From contig NW_006768784.1 of assembly GCF_000204055.1 (NCBI RefSeq), positions 793,323-857,322 of the forward strand: DNA of 64,000 nt, given 5' to 3'. Positions 10,603 through 20,521 of this stretch are shown here, in pieces. Each line of letters begins with the position of its first letter. The first letter of the stretch is position 1. Source of the stretch: Melampsora larici-populina 98AG31 (Eukaryota; Basidiomycota; Pucciniomycetes; Pucciniales; Melampsoraceae). The translations under genes were made by a program, and so were the position numbers. The notes beneath the pieces were generated by a model. That model had not been told where the DNA came from. It made no database searches and was given only the letters and a program-made list of their open reading frames with translations.

Positions 10603-12108
10603 TCATATTTTTTTATGAACAATATTCAATGAAATAAGTTCTTGAATATCCTGCTCAAGATCTTGCTGAGCAGATGGATTGATTATTGGGTCTGTATCGA
10701 GATCGAGGTTTTTGATTTTGTTCGGATTGCTGTTCTTTAGCGATCCATCGGGCGTGCACGGGGTGATGATGCCTGACTTTTGAAAGCAGTTTTGAATTGT
10801 TGTATTGGTCACTTCAAACCAAGCCTTTTCAGATCTTTCCATAGCATCGAGTTGGTTAATCTTGTAAATTAGACCAATAGGTACATCAGATTTGTAATGA
10901 TTGATGGAGTAACTTATGAATTCGGATCAATATCAAAATTTCCATGAGGCAATAATACCAGCATTGAGTGGCTGAATATGTGAGGTGAGGTTTGGTGCAA
11001 AAAATTCTAGTCGTATGCTTGTGAGTTTATAGTCAGGAGGTTCACTGTGACCTGAGAAGTTATCAACAAAAAGAACTATCAATTTTTGGGCTATCTGAAG
11101 CTCTCTATCCCAGTGAGTTGTCCATTCAGAGAACAGCTCGTAGGTCATCCAGGCCTTTGCGTTGTTTTGATAATAGTATCCAAGAGTCTCAGCACTCTTT
11201 TTGTTGAAGCAGGCTGGTCGGAGTGATTTGCCAATAATGAAAGGCTTCAGCTTTTCTGAACCATTGGCATTACATGTGAGAGCAAAAGTTAATCGAGTTT
11301 TGTTGGACTTTGTTCCAGATTTTTTTTCTCTTGAGAGACCTTTATCCGGAGGCATCCTATGTCCAGTGATACATATGCAGTCAGCAAAGAGGCTTGTTGA
11401 GGAGAACAAGACTGCTTGATATTGATTGACTTACCCATAAACCAATCCATTTTCATCCATATTGTATATGTCTTGAGGGTGGTAAAGATCAGTGATCTCT
11501 TGAATCCGTTTTTGGTCAGCAATGGCAGCCTCTAGAGAAGCTGAAGCGGCCTCCCCGTGCTTGCATATATTCTTGAGACTGTTCCGTATCTTGAAGGAAT
11601 TCAGCCAGCCTTCACTTAGCTTGAGCCATTCAGATTCGGGAATCTTGAAGAGAATGGAAAAATCTCGCCACTTTTGACGGATCACGTCCCCGGTCAGTGT
11701 CACACCAGCCATGTCAGCTTGTTGAACCCAAGTCTGCAGAGCCTCGTTGACTTGAGGATGCTTGGTTTGTTTTTTTCTCTTGATGTTGATCCCTACACCT
11801 GACTTATAGGTTTCTCGTAGTTTGTCCTGATCTTTAATCCAACTCGAGACTAGAGGTTGTCGGATAATGATTCCAGGGAACGTGGTCTCAAAGTGCTTTG
11901 CAGTTTTTGATTGAATTTGATCGTTCTCATTGTGCCAGTCTAGAACCGTGATCTTCTGAGCCAAAGTCAAGTTGGTACGAGAAGATGCTTTCAATTGTTT
12001 CGGCTTGGGCTCAGTCTTGTAATCAGATGACTGGTCTTTTGATTCAGCTGAATTATCTGTACGAGATTGTTTCATAGGCCCTGTTTTCATCATGTGAAGT
12101 TGATTCAA
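10603..12108 (-). pseudogene. pogo-like transposase (HTH_CENPB + DDE_1), broken
   Basis: The first exon block (12108 to about 11435) has an N-terminal psq-like helix-turn-helix, a CENP-B-type DNA-binding domain (LQTWVQQADMAGVTLTGDVI region) and the first catalytic Asp in YNMDENGL. A donor GTAAGT follows GGTTTATGG. The second block (11409 to 10933) has VDNFSGH (second Asp) and SHIQPLNAGII, where the family has QPLDAGII; the third catalytic Asp is Asn here (codon 10963-10965). In-frame TGAs at 10933-10935 and 10927-10929 follow, then the frame runs on to ~10603. The exact intron is unclear: the nearest acceptor would give only ~23 bp. This copy is inactive. Confidence 0.85.
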
Positions 12109-12112
12109 TGCG

Positions 12113-12532
12113 TCAGCACTCTGTGACTTTCAGTAAAGCAAGTGTTGAAATGATTTGATTGAAAAAAGGAAGCTTATGTGCTTTAGTCACACTTTTTTCC
12201 ACAATGTTCTTCTGCTTATATTTCAAGATCAGAAGCTCTAATGTCTTGAGCTCCTTGGCATTGAACAGCTTTTCAGCTTCTGATACACTACCAACACTTT
12301 TAATCATCCAAACAACACATTCTTCATCAATCAAATTTCCTGCACCATCAATAATTTTTTCATCAGCTTCAGAGAGGGGCTTCCCTTCACTCATAAGCTG
12401 GCGTAGTGGGATCAAGCGCTGGTCATTTTCAGTTTTCAATCTAGCATAACCTTCTTCAATATCCAAGACAGAGAAAGGAGTTAAATATTTAAGAAGCATG
12501 TTTGTTGGTTGATGAGTTGAGATTGTGATCAT
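12113..12532 (-). CDS. Hypothetical ORF upstream of the pogo transposase
   Basis: This open frame of 139 residues lies inside the pogo-like element, directly upstream of the transposase exon but in another frame. It is rich in charged residues (EGYARLKTENDQRL, SEADEKIIDGAGN, KELKTLELLILKYKQK) and looks helical. No known domain is recognised. It ends five bases before the transposase ATG. It may be an N-terminal extension of the transposase separated by a frameshift, or a separate small protein of the element. Confidence 0.45.
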   Translation of the reverse strand: MITISTHQPTNMLLKYLTPFSVLDIEEGYARLKTENDQRLIPLRQLMSEGKPLSEADEKIIDGAGNLIDEECVVWMIKSVGSVSEAEKLFNAKELKTLELLILKYKQKNIVEKSVTKAHKLPFFNQIISTLALLKVTEC

Positions 12533-12799
12533 AAGTGTGGACCTGTTGGATTTGGAGGGTTTTGAAGAGCTTTGCTGATGTGTCCCAAGACTCCAGGTGT
12601 AACATTTGATTTTTTTTTGTGGGAAACTATGGGTTTTTGGCTTTGATTTTCAAAAAAAAAGCTATGGGTTATGGGGTATGATAGAGTTATGGGTTTTTGG
12701 CCCCTTTTCCCCGCCCATAAAAAATATGGAGGCAAAAAACTATGGGTTAGGGTAGAGTATAGCTTATTGGGGATATGGGTTATTTCAGAGTCAACTGTA

Positions 12800-13169
12800 T
12801 CTAGGTATCCATATGAGATCTGGATATGTAGATACTCATAAAAAATATAATGAAGTTATTATAAGTTTTTAAGATAATGTCTTCAATATTTGACTGGTTT
12901 CTGTGCGGTTTGGTGAGATGTCACTCAAAGCACTGGTGATCATTGGGCATGATCAATAGAAGTGGAAGACTTTCATACTGCTTCTGATCAAAAACATTCA
13001 AGCAAGGCTGGATTGCTTGACATTGGTACTCTTTCAAAATATATCTATCAACAATGGGATAATATTTGCATATACAAACAACTTTGTATATCCATAGTTA
13101 ACTTGAGAACATAACTGATGACTTTTGTTTAAGACAAAAGACAATGGAAACAAATCAATGAAAACAATA
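12800..13169. other. No feature seen
   Basis: AT-rich sequence between the pogo right end and the DDE_3 transposase. No open frame, repeat or RNA gene is evident. Confidence 0.5.
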
Positions 13170-14194
13170 TCAAAGATATCGACAACTTTGAAATAATTTC
13201 ATGCAAAGGGTGTCAGTGAATAATTCCATACATGCCACAAATATTGATGCTTCCTTACCAGCCACACTAATCACACGGTGAAGGGCTTGGCTCCTTTTCA
13301 AACATGACTTGAGCGGCAAAAAACCAAGCTTGATAGGGTTGAAATCCGGCAAATACGAGGGAAGGTAGAGTAAGCGGATGCCTTGTGCATCACATAGCAC
13401 AGCAATGTTACCTCTGTGATGGATTGGCGCATTATCCATCACGAGGACACTGTTCCTAGCAGGCCATGGATTCATTGCTGGCAACTAATTGATGAATCCA
13501 TTAAAGTATCAGTGAATAATTGAATTGGCCAAGCTATTAAAAGACACACTTACAAAAGAGTTTTCCAAGAAACCCTCAAAGTCAATCCTAGAGTAGCCAC
13601 CGGGTTGGATTGACAAGGCCACCAGGCCACCTAAAGAGATGGCGGGTAACACCGACCATCTCTGAGACCGAGTAGATCTTTCAATGCGGGCAGCACGTTC
13701 TCCACGTGGTGCTCTTGCATATTCTCAATAACGATGCCTCTTGTTCACGGCAGTTTTGTCTGTATGAAACACGATGAATCAGTTGGAGAAACAAGGAGTG
13801 ATAAGACCAAGATAAGTACAAGATTACCTGTGAGGACCAGGCATTGCGGATTGATGCCAAAGACCTGACCAATATATTCACCACGCGCCTCCGCGGATTG
13901 ATTAGGATGCACAGTCTGTGGCTTTTTCCGAGTCCATCCAAGGCATGATCGGACCTCGTTTGAAAGAGTCTTGAGAGAGACATGAATTCCAAATCGGTTG
14001 GAGATCTTATCTTGAAGCTCGTCAAGATATAAAGTCGGATCATGTTCAAGTGATTCCAGAATGAAATTGTGTTGAGCTGGTCCTAGAATCGGGCGCGCTC
14101 CCTGCCTCATGTGATCATCTGGATTTGTGATCACAGCCCGAGTGGTCTGGTACAGGTAAAACCAGTGCCGGACCGACGTTAGCAACACATCCAC
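13170..14194 (-). pseudogene. DDE_3 (Tc1-like) transposase, three exons, broken
   Basis: Spliced model: exons 14194-13828, 13759-13554 and 13484-13170, with introns of 68 and 69 bp (donors GTAATC and GTAAGT). Phases fit and give 295 residues. The N-terminus matches DDE_3 proteins (RQGARPILGPAQHNFI, LYLDELQDKI). The catalytic block has an Asp after the first intron (DKTAVNKRH), VMDNAPIHH (second Asp) and LPDFNPIKLGF, where the third residue is Lys instead of Glu. A TGA lies at 13725-13727 (Y-stop-EYARAPRGER), probably from CGA. It sits ~700 bp from the right terminus of the 14.2 kb TIR element and is the best candidate for its original transposase. It is inactive as it stands. Confidence 0.8.
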
Positions 14195-14840
14195 ACTGAG
14201 GGTTGAGACGATGCCGTGGAATCACATTCCACGCATCACCATTTGAACAATCACCATCTTGATATTGGTGGTGTATGTATTGATGAGCATCTGTATGAAG
14301 AGCAATATCAGCATTGAGGGCAAGGTACCAAGTCACAAGCAAACAAAAAAGAAGATTACTCACGATTGAACGGATATCCAAACTGGTCAGAGGAACTAGT
14401 GAATTGTGATGGGATCAGGAACTGGTGAAAGGGGTGGTTGGCGCGGATGGCAATATAAGTATTGCAAGGTACCAAGAAGAGGAAGGTTGAGAATCCTCGT
14501 GTTTGAATGGACACTCATGATTCACACGATTTCCAAAGTCCAATGTGGAACTGTTGAAGGAGGTGGTTGGACCGGATGTGACAATGAGGAAGTGGAGTGG
14601 TGGGTTCAGGAAAGTGGCATGGGAACCGTCTTGGTAAACAGGAAATTATTAAAAAAACAATCAAAAATTAAAAATATTAAAATAATCAAAGATAAATCTT
14701 AACCAAGATTTACCGGCTTTTGGTATGGTAGAGTAGGGTGTAATGGGATTATAAGGAGAGAGAAGATGGTAAACTTACATGTCCAATCATGTCCAATCTC
14801 AAACAAGGAGGGTATAGAGTTGTCAATCGGGGAGGTGGTT
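14195..14840. other. No gene; sub-terminal part of the 14.2 kb element
   Basis: Between the DDE_3 start and the right TIR. Short GGTGGTTGG-type repeats occur (~14430 and ~14560), but no believable coding frame does. Confidence 0.5.
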
Positions 14841-14920
14841 TTCCGTGTTTTGGACCTTGACGTTAAATCTGGGGACGACACATCTGTTGGAAAATCTACC
14901 AATAGATATTACAACGCCTG
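14841..14920 (-). repeat. Right terminal inverted repeat of the 14.2 kb element
   Basis: Read on the minus strand it starts CAGGCGTTGTAATATCTATT and keeps AACAGATGTGTC and the stretch GGTCCAAAA further in, matching the left arm in order and spacing. Confidence 0.75.
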
Positions 14921-15116
14921 TAAGTTAAAATGGCCAGCGCAGTCACCCAATCTGAACCCAATCAAGAACCTTTGGTCCATCATGAAATCTAATATCTCAA
15001 GCAAACATCTGATCAAGGATCTGGATTCTATGAAGGCCAATGTGTTGGAGTCATGGGAGAGTGTACCTACTGAGAAATTGGACAGTCTAGCTGCCTCAAT
15101 GCCTGAGCGAATCTAA
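14921..15116 (+). pseudogene. Tc1-type transposase, 3' part, broken
   Basis: This is the distal piece of the transposase that begins at the left window edge. It starts right after the TA that flanks the large insertion and reads WPAQSPNLNPIKNLW, the third catalytic block, then runs about 50 codons to a stop at 15114-15116. The family normally has Glu where this copy has Lys (codon 14964-14966, ATC AAG). GAG to AAG here is one transition at a CpG. Together with the stop at 146 and the insertion this copy is dead. The outer terminal repeats of this Tc1 element were not identified: its left end is outside the window, and the right end should lie between 15120 and 15360. Confidence 0.8.
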
Positions 15117-15354
15117 GCCGTCATCGCAGCCAAGGGCGGATCCACCCATTGGTGATTGACCAAGTAAATATTTTCAACTCTTTACCGTGGGTCTCTGTCT
15201 CTACATCATCAATTAGACAGCATGTTGATGCTTCATGCTGTCCATTTTTATCAGGTATGATCTATGTACATTGAAACTTATGATGAGATTTGTAAAACAA
15301 AAATTGACTTTTTTTCAAAAATAATAAAAAAACCGTAGCTTTTCCGTGACTACG

Positions 15355-15461
15355 TGTACAAGTGCATCCGGAAAAGATACAACACAGTTACTCCGCCGGC
15401 CCCAACTGGTGTACTGGGCGTAGTAAACTGGTGTTGTATCTTTTCTGGCACCACTTGTACA
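15355..15461. repeat. Inverted repeat TGTACAAGTG at the end of a DIRS-like relic
   Basis: The left arm reads TGTACAAGTG, then GGAAAAGATACAACAC; the right arm is its inverse (GTGTTGTATCTTTTC, then CACTTGTACA). A 45 bp middle includes AGTTACT and AGTAAACT. A close relative of the right arm (GCTGTATCTTTTCTG then CACTTGTACACTAG) lies at 63420-63450 in front of another DIRS-like RT start. CACTTGTACACTAGG also occurs near 20150. The structure may be a terminal or internal complementary region of this retrotransposon family. Confidence 0.5.
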
Positions 15462-15488
15462 TAATAGTATATGGGGATATGCAAGTTT

Positions 15489-16013
15489 TCACTGTGCCTT
15501 TGATTCCACCCATCTGAAAGCGGCTGCTAATTTGAAATGTTCCTTGATGATTTTTCTACACAGGTCTGCATGTCTGCCAAAAATACCACACCCCTCTAGG
15601 CCTCCAAACTGGATCTGTGTGTCTAGATAAGTCAAAGGAATTGCCATTGAGATGGGTGGATTGGGATTTGCCAGTAGCCTTTCTCCCAATTGAAGATTGT
15701 CACCTTGTACCTTCCAGAGTGAGTTCTAAAGAATATTGTGATGATCTTAAAATCATCCCAACTCATCTCAAAGTCCTTTTTGTTAACAAAAACTATTAAC
15801 TGATGGTGCCTCTTTTTCCCCTTGCAGAAAGGAAAGGTCCTTGATGATATGGAACGAAACATCACCATTAATGATGCTGTCCATTGGGCTGGATCTGAAG
15901 AAACCAATCTTGTCAAAGATCTCCATGTGAGTGAACGTGCCAAATATCCTATTGGCTCTTCTTTCTTTTGCTATAGTGTTGGCAATCTTCTCCGCTGCTT
16001 GGATGGCTGACAC
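15489..16013 (-). pseudogene. DIRS-like reverse transcriptase relic
   Basis: Three overlapping frame pieces follow the RT of the intact element at 28-29.6 kb: IGFFRSSPMDSIINGD, then PSVNSF, then DDFKIITIF and IFNWEKGYWQIPIHPSQ, then FGGLEGCGIFGRHADLCRK. In the intact copy the catalytic motif reads FDWAKAYRQLPLHPSQ. Here Asp is Asn (TTC AAT for TTC GAT) and Arg is Trp (TGG for CGG), both single CpG transitions. The second catalytic block (VDDN in the intact copy) reads VESK. The piece stops next to the inverted repeat at 15355-15461. Confidence 0.75.
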
Positions 16014-16757
16014 ATGATTATCTGGGGTATACCATCTCCTATCCCCATATGTTTTGGAAATTCCTTGATGGAAAACCTTGCAAGCAACCTCTCAACACCT
16101 CTTCAGAATCATCCCCTATATTGGCCCACTCTACCAGTTGTATCTACTTCCTTATGTTCAAATCACAGACCACCTCTTCCTCTGGCCAACAAGGTTCATA
16201 TTGCCTCCCTGAATTAAAATAAGGTGACAACTTCACAACTCCTGATCTCTCAATGGACTCATCAATCTCTAGACAAGGTGTGGCACCTTGCATCTTTTTT
16301 CTATTGTTCATCATGCTAAACAATAAGTCACAGGAGGTATGAGAGTCATCATAAAGCTTGGCCAAGAATCTATCAATTGATATTATTTTGTATCACATAA
16401 AAAAATGGAATTTCAACACAACAAGCAGTATGAAAACATGAATAAGAGCAGGTTGAAACTATTATGGTTAGAACCATCAACAACTATTCAGATAAACTTG
16501 GGCCATACAAATTAAGAAGGAAGTGGGGATTCCTTTAATGCTGGACAACATACAACCATCTATTGGCAGATCACACATGCCAGTAAAAGTTTTGTACATC
16601 TTTCTTACAGTCACCAAAGCAAAGGCTGAACACAAAGAAAAATACAATATCCAAAGGGCTTACTTTGCCTTTCTGTTTCCCCCAAATCTGGGACCATTAG
16701 GCTCACACTCATTGCCTCTGTGGTCATCACATCTGTTGTTTCTTCATGACCCACTTC
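16014..16757. other. Unreadable middle of the DIRS-like relic
   Basis: Sequence between the RT and Gag remnants. Presumably the Gag-RT linker of the same element, but no frame can be followed. Confidence 0.4.
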
Positions 16758-17955
16758 CTACAGCTCTGTGGTTATCACTACCATCATTTCCTCTTTGACT
16801 TCTATGGCCATCTTCATGAACTCCACCATCAATGATGTTCCAGCTTCCTCCTCTACCACAACCTCTAGCAGCTCAACCTCAGAGGCCTCTATTGTCCAAG
16901 CTGTTGTTATAAGTGATATCTCCTGGGCCATTGTAGACAGCTTGGTTGGAAAAATCCCAACACCTGGTGTTTGGTTTACCAGAGCTATTGATATTAAACT
17001 GATTGCTAGAAGTAGACTCCAATGAGTTGTTGTTGCAGCACATAGTTTCACAACTAGTTGGATTTAGGTTTGCTTTGCATTGATCATCAGCACAGGGATT
17101 GCAGTCAGCAAATCTATGAATGAAGTCACCTAATTTTTTGGAATATAGACGTGTGTCACACTCAATGGTCTTGTTACAATCTTCTGGGTTTGCTAGTTTC
17201 TCATCTGAATTACAAAAGGTGAGAACTGTTGTTTGTACTGCCAAGTCATATCTGAAAGCCATAGGCCAACAGAGCCTCTCTCTTATGATTGAAAACACAT
17301 TCTCTTTATGAATCTTAAATTTTGCAGCTAGGTTGTCATGTTTGTAATAGTAGAGGTAATCCACAAAAAGATTAAACACTGTGACTCATTCTCCAAAAGT
17401 CATTTTCCTTTGGGGGAACCATCAATCCATGAGACTTGTCTTCTTTGTCTTTTGAAGTCTTTGGTTGCACTGTATGCTTGAGCAATTCTTACTTTAACCA
17501 GTTAATGTTGAAGATGGAAAGAGGTAGGTAACTTTCCAGCGGCTTGATTTTGTCAGCCTAGTATTTTGAGAGAGCTACTAAACCAGTGTTTTTGATGACC
17601 TTGTCACAGATATGGCTTTGGTGGATGGGTTTTCAGTTGTCTTGTTGTTGGTTCCGGTACCGTCAAGACAAATCACTTGTTGTGCAACAGGATCACTTTC
17701 CGCCTGACTGGCTAGTTCTAGCTCATAAAGTTGGTTGCACGGTGGGCGCTGACATGGAAAGCGGCTTTGGTATGTGTCCAAGTCTTGTGGTGATTTCCTG
17801 CACTGACAAAGTGGTGGTGTTTGGGTTGCTAACAACCAAAAGTCCATTGGCAACAAGCCAGGAATGGATACCCTGTGGACTGACACTGACACTAGTGATG
17901 GTGTTCCTTTGTGCAGGAGATGTTGGAGCTGCCATAGAAAAAGTAAAGGGCCCAA
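16758..17955 (-). pseudogene. DIRS-like Gag relic
   Basis: The frame ending at 16879 reads HKENVFSIIRERLCWPMAFRYDLAVQ and later DCNPCADDQCKANLNP. The Gag of the intact element at 30.1-31.5 kb has HVKVVTQIGERYGCWMVALRYHLYIR and SMNPYAQGGPKFGYSF at matching positions, so these are distant homologues. A separate upstream piece, 17955-17578, is Pro/Ser/Gln-rich and may be the variable Gag N-terminal part. Several frame breaks separate the pieces. Confidence 0.55.
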
Positions 17956-18105
17956 AGAATTTAGTATGAGATTGTTAAGCTGTGGTTCTTACTCTGTAGA
18001 GGCATCAAACAAGGGTGGAATCATGTAACAAGGTGTGGAGGAATACATTGCTCATGTGGCATCGCCTCAGGTGGGTCATATTCAAAGCTTGAGGCTCACC
18101 ATTTG

Positions 18106-19474
18106 CAACACTGCCACTATACTATACTATACCAGTATAGCAATATACCGGGTATAGTATAATTTTGGCTATACTTTGAAAAGCCAGTATAGTATTATAG
18201 TATCCCTTAAATACAACTCCTTACAATCAAAAAATATCTCTTTGAATCAAAATTGAAAAAAGCAGTTGGCAACAAAACAAAGATAGAATCTAAGTTTTGA
18301 CAAGATTGACTGGTTTCTCAACTCATACAACATTTTGGATCATGTAGACCCAAAGATGTGAATGTTAAGGAGATTAAGCAGCAAACATGATTTTGTTTAA
18401 TTGGTCTTCTATCAATTGTTATTGATGTAAGATTTATTGGCACTAAGAATAAAGGAAAACTTGGCAGATAGATGAAATGAGACTTGTTTTTTTTTGTTTT
18501 TTTGTTAGATCGTCTATGGTTATAATCCAACAAGAGAAAAAAAGCTTTTATCATGATGATTTCAAGTATTTCAACCAACTCCTAAACCCCACTCCATCCA
18601 ACCCATTCCTCTATTTCCTAAAATCTGACTTATGATTCTGAACAGTAGTAGGAGTAGATCTAAAAACAACATGAGTAATCAATCTCACAAACGGACTCAA
18701 CTTTCAATTCTGTCTCAAAATTGATGCTAATAAGTTCACATTTGCCAATAAAGATGATCCTAATCCAAATCCAGATCTAGATCTGATCCCTTCATCTTTC
18801 AATCCCAACAAATCTAATTCCATCTCATCTGATCCTCTTTCTTTCATCTTCATCTTTTGAAATGATGAGGGGGATGATGTGGATGGGAATGGAGTACTGC
18901 TGGAAAAAGTCAAAGAAGAAGAAGAAGAGAATCAAGTGATGGTGGGGGATTGTGTATAGGTAGTGGTCATCATTGATCTTGATGAAGAATCAGCTCCATA
19001 TTGTGTAGGTGTTGTATTCGTATCTGTATTTGTGTTTGTATCAGTTGAAGCTAAATTAATCAGAAGTGATGGTGAACTTGATTTAGTTTCATTTAAACCA
19101 TTTGTAGATCTACCATTCATAAAACTATTCAAAAACCTTTCTAATCTGATATCTCTCAACATGATATTGATTTTGACTGTTTGTTTCATTGATTCTGATT
19201 TTGTTGGTGTGATAATTCAAGTGATTGATTAAATTATTGATTCATGGTTTCTGCGCTTGTTTATTCTGAGTGATAAAGAAGATATGATAAAAAAGATGGA
19301 TTGCTCAGGAGTTAATGTGAGATGAAAGGATTCAGCTGGCTTGATTTTGACTTTGATCCTTGAGTTTTGTTGTTATTGTATTGCCAACTGGAATGATGAT
19401 TGATGAAATTCTGGATGTGTGTGCCTTGACTATACTACAGTATCACAATACTGTATAGTATAGTGGCAGTGTTG
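18106..19474. mobile_element. 1.37 kb TIR element with 7 bp target duplication
   Basis: It begins CAACACTGCCACTATACTAT at 18106 and ends with the inverse at 19474, flanked by CCATTTG on both sides (18099-18105 and 19475-19481). Inside the ends are runs of ACTATAC/GTATAGT. It carries no transposase. It is inserted in the DIRS-like relic, splitting its N-terminal Gag part from the rest. The superfamily is unclear: a 7-8 bp duplication would suit hAT. Confidence 0.75.
18704..19189 (-). pseudogene. Ser/Thr-rich gene fragment carried in the TIR element
   Basis: Two adjoining frames, 19189-18932 (LRDIRLERFLNSFMNG, then a Ser/Thr/Asn-rich stretch with repeated TNT) and 18913-18704 (KMKMKERGSDEMELDLLGLK, ending LLANVNLLASILRQN), look like parts of one protein. 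The frame change falls near 18910-18940, and no good GT donor is visible just before it. I do not recognise the product. It may be a host gene piece captured by the surrounding TIR element, or composition-driven open frames. Confidence 0.35.
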
Positions 19475-19523
19475 CCATTTGTAGCATTGCTAATGTTATC
19501 CCTGGATATCAAGCTTGTGAAAT

Positions 19524-19920
19524 CTATTGGTCCGTTTCATGGGGGTGAATGACTGTTGTGCTGGTAGCTGCTTGGCTTGATGAGCCATTAGGAGCAGGTG
19601 TGTTGTTTGTCAATAGATTTCCTTCAGCATTGGAGACTGATGTTGAGGACTGTGTGGCATTAGGGTTGCCATCTTTGTCCATTCTAGGTACTGTAAGAGT
19701 GATTGCTGGGGTTCCATCCCCCGTTGGACCATTTTGAGCTTCAGGTCTAGTCAAACCTCTAGTGATCCAACATCCTCCCCCTCAACCTCTCCCATGCTGG
19801 TTACCTGTCATGTTAGTAGGAGCCAATTGGTTGAGCTCCAGTGGGGGGTTGACAGTTTGCTCAGAATCTAGTGAGGGGACTGAGCCTCCCCTTATTCTTT
19901 CACTTGATCTCCTCATCATG
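19524..19920 (-). pseudogene. N-terminal Gag-like piece of the DIRS-like relic
   Basis: From an ATG at 19920 the frame reads RRSSERIRGGSVPSLDSEQ and continues through one TGA (19782-19784, G-stop-GGG) to TRPEAQNGPTGDG and a Thr/Ser-rich tail. It lies upstream of the Gag relic in the same orientation but beyond the inserted TIR element. Placement suggests the first exon of the same retrotransposon; similarity to the intact copy is only in composition. Confidence 0.35.
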
Positions 19921-20521
19921 GTGTTGAATTTGGATGTCTTGTTGTTAGTGTGTTGAGTTTTTAAAAGAAAGGTTTAAATGTGAATTTTGAAAAAGAAAGG
20001 TTAAGCTCAGAAGCCTAAAATTGTGAGATAAGAGTGAAGAGATTTTCCAGATGTGAGCATGGGATTATGTATAGGTGGATATGGGCAATTTGAGGTGTGA
20101 AGAGAAAAGGGAGTGAAGGAATTTTCCCTTTGCCTTTGCAACTTCACTTGTACACTAGGAGAGACCTACGCTCAGTATAGGGCTATTTTCTCCTCCACCC
20201 ATAGTCCGAGCCCGCATCACATTGTGGAAAGACACGGTACTGTTGTGCCTTTGGGCACCACCGTGAACCATTCATCCATCAAAGTTTTGCCACAAAGCAG
20301 TCATTTGAAGGTTCAGCGACCCTTCCATGGGTGGATTTCACACTTCAACAGAGTGAACTCACAGCTGACTTTCACCTAGCCCAAACTCGCTCAGTGGTAT
20401 ACTTCCAAAGTATCTGCCCATGTCGTGCCTTTGCCGGGAATGTTAATGAAGTTCTGATTATGCTCCACTGGAAAGCTTTCAAAAGTCATATGCCCCTTTA
20501 CGTATGAAACCAGTATACTAT

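Larger units (their letters stand above)
10119..12797 (-). mobile_element. pogo/Tigger-like DNA transposon, complete ends
   Basis: The 2,679 bp element begins CAGTTGACTTTGAGATAACC at 10119 and ends with the inverse of CAGTTGACTCTGAAATAACC at 12797. TA flanks it at 10117-10118 and 12798-12799. Sub-terminal copies of ATAACCCATA and TATGGGTTAT recur in both ends, as expected for transposase binding sites. It encodes, on the minus strand, a CENP-B-type helix-turn-helix plus DDE_1 transposase. The element sits inside the 14.2 kb TIR element and is itself decayed. Confidence 0.85.
729..14920. mobile_element. 14.2 kb TIR element inserted at TA in a Tc1 gene
   Basis: The two halves of one Tc1 transposase gene are separated by 14,192 bp. 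The insertion begins CAGCTGTTGTAATATC at 729 and ends with the inverse of CAGGCGTTGTAATATC at 14920; the similarity continues inward for about 75 bp at roughly 75% by eye. TA sits on both sides (727-728 and 14921-14922), as for a Tc1/mariner-superfamily insertion. Inside are a decayed multi-exon cargo gene, a DDE_3-type transposase close to the right end and two later insertions (gypsy, pogo). Without those two the element would be about 5.4 kb. The boundaries are read directly. That the DDE_3 gene moved this element is inference from its position and TA target. Confidence 0.75.

Noticed and set aside
146..13727. In-frame TGA codons as recoding or a variant genetic code
   Set aside because: Host genes here use TGA as a normal stop (for example the M13-like gene at 51719-51721). 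TGAs occur inside frames only in decayed repeats and fit CGA to TGA mutation.
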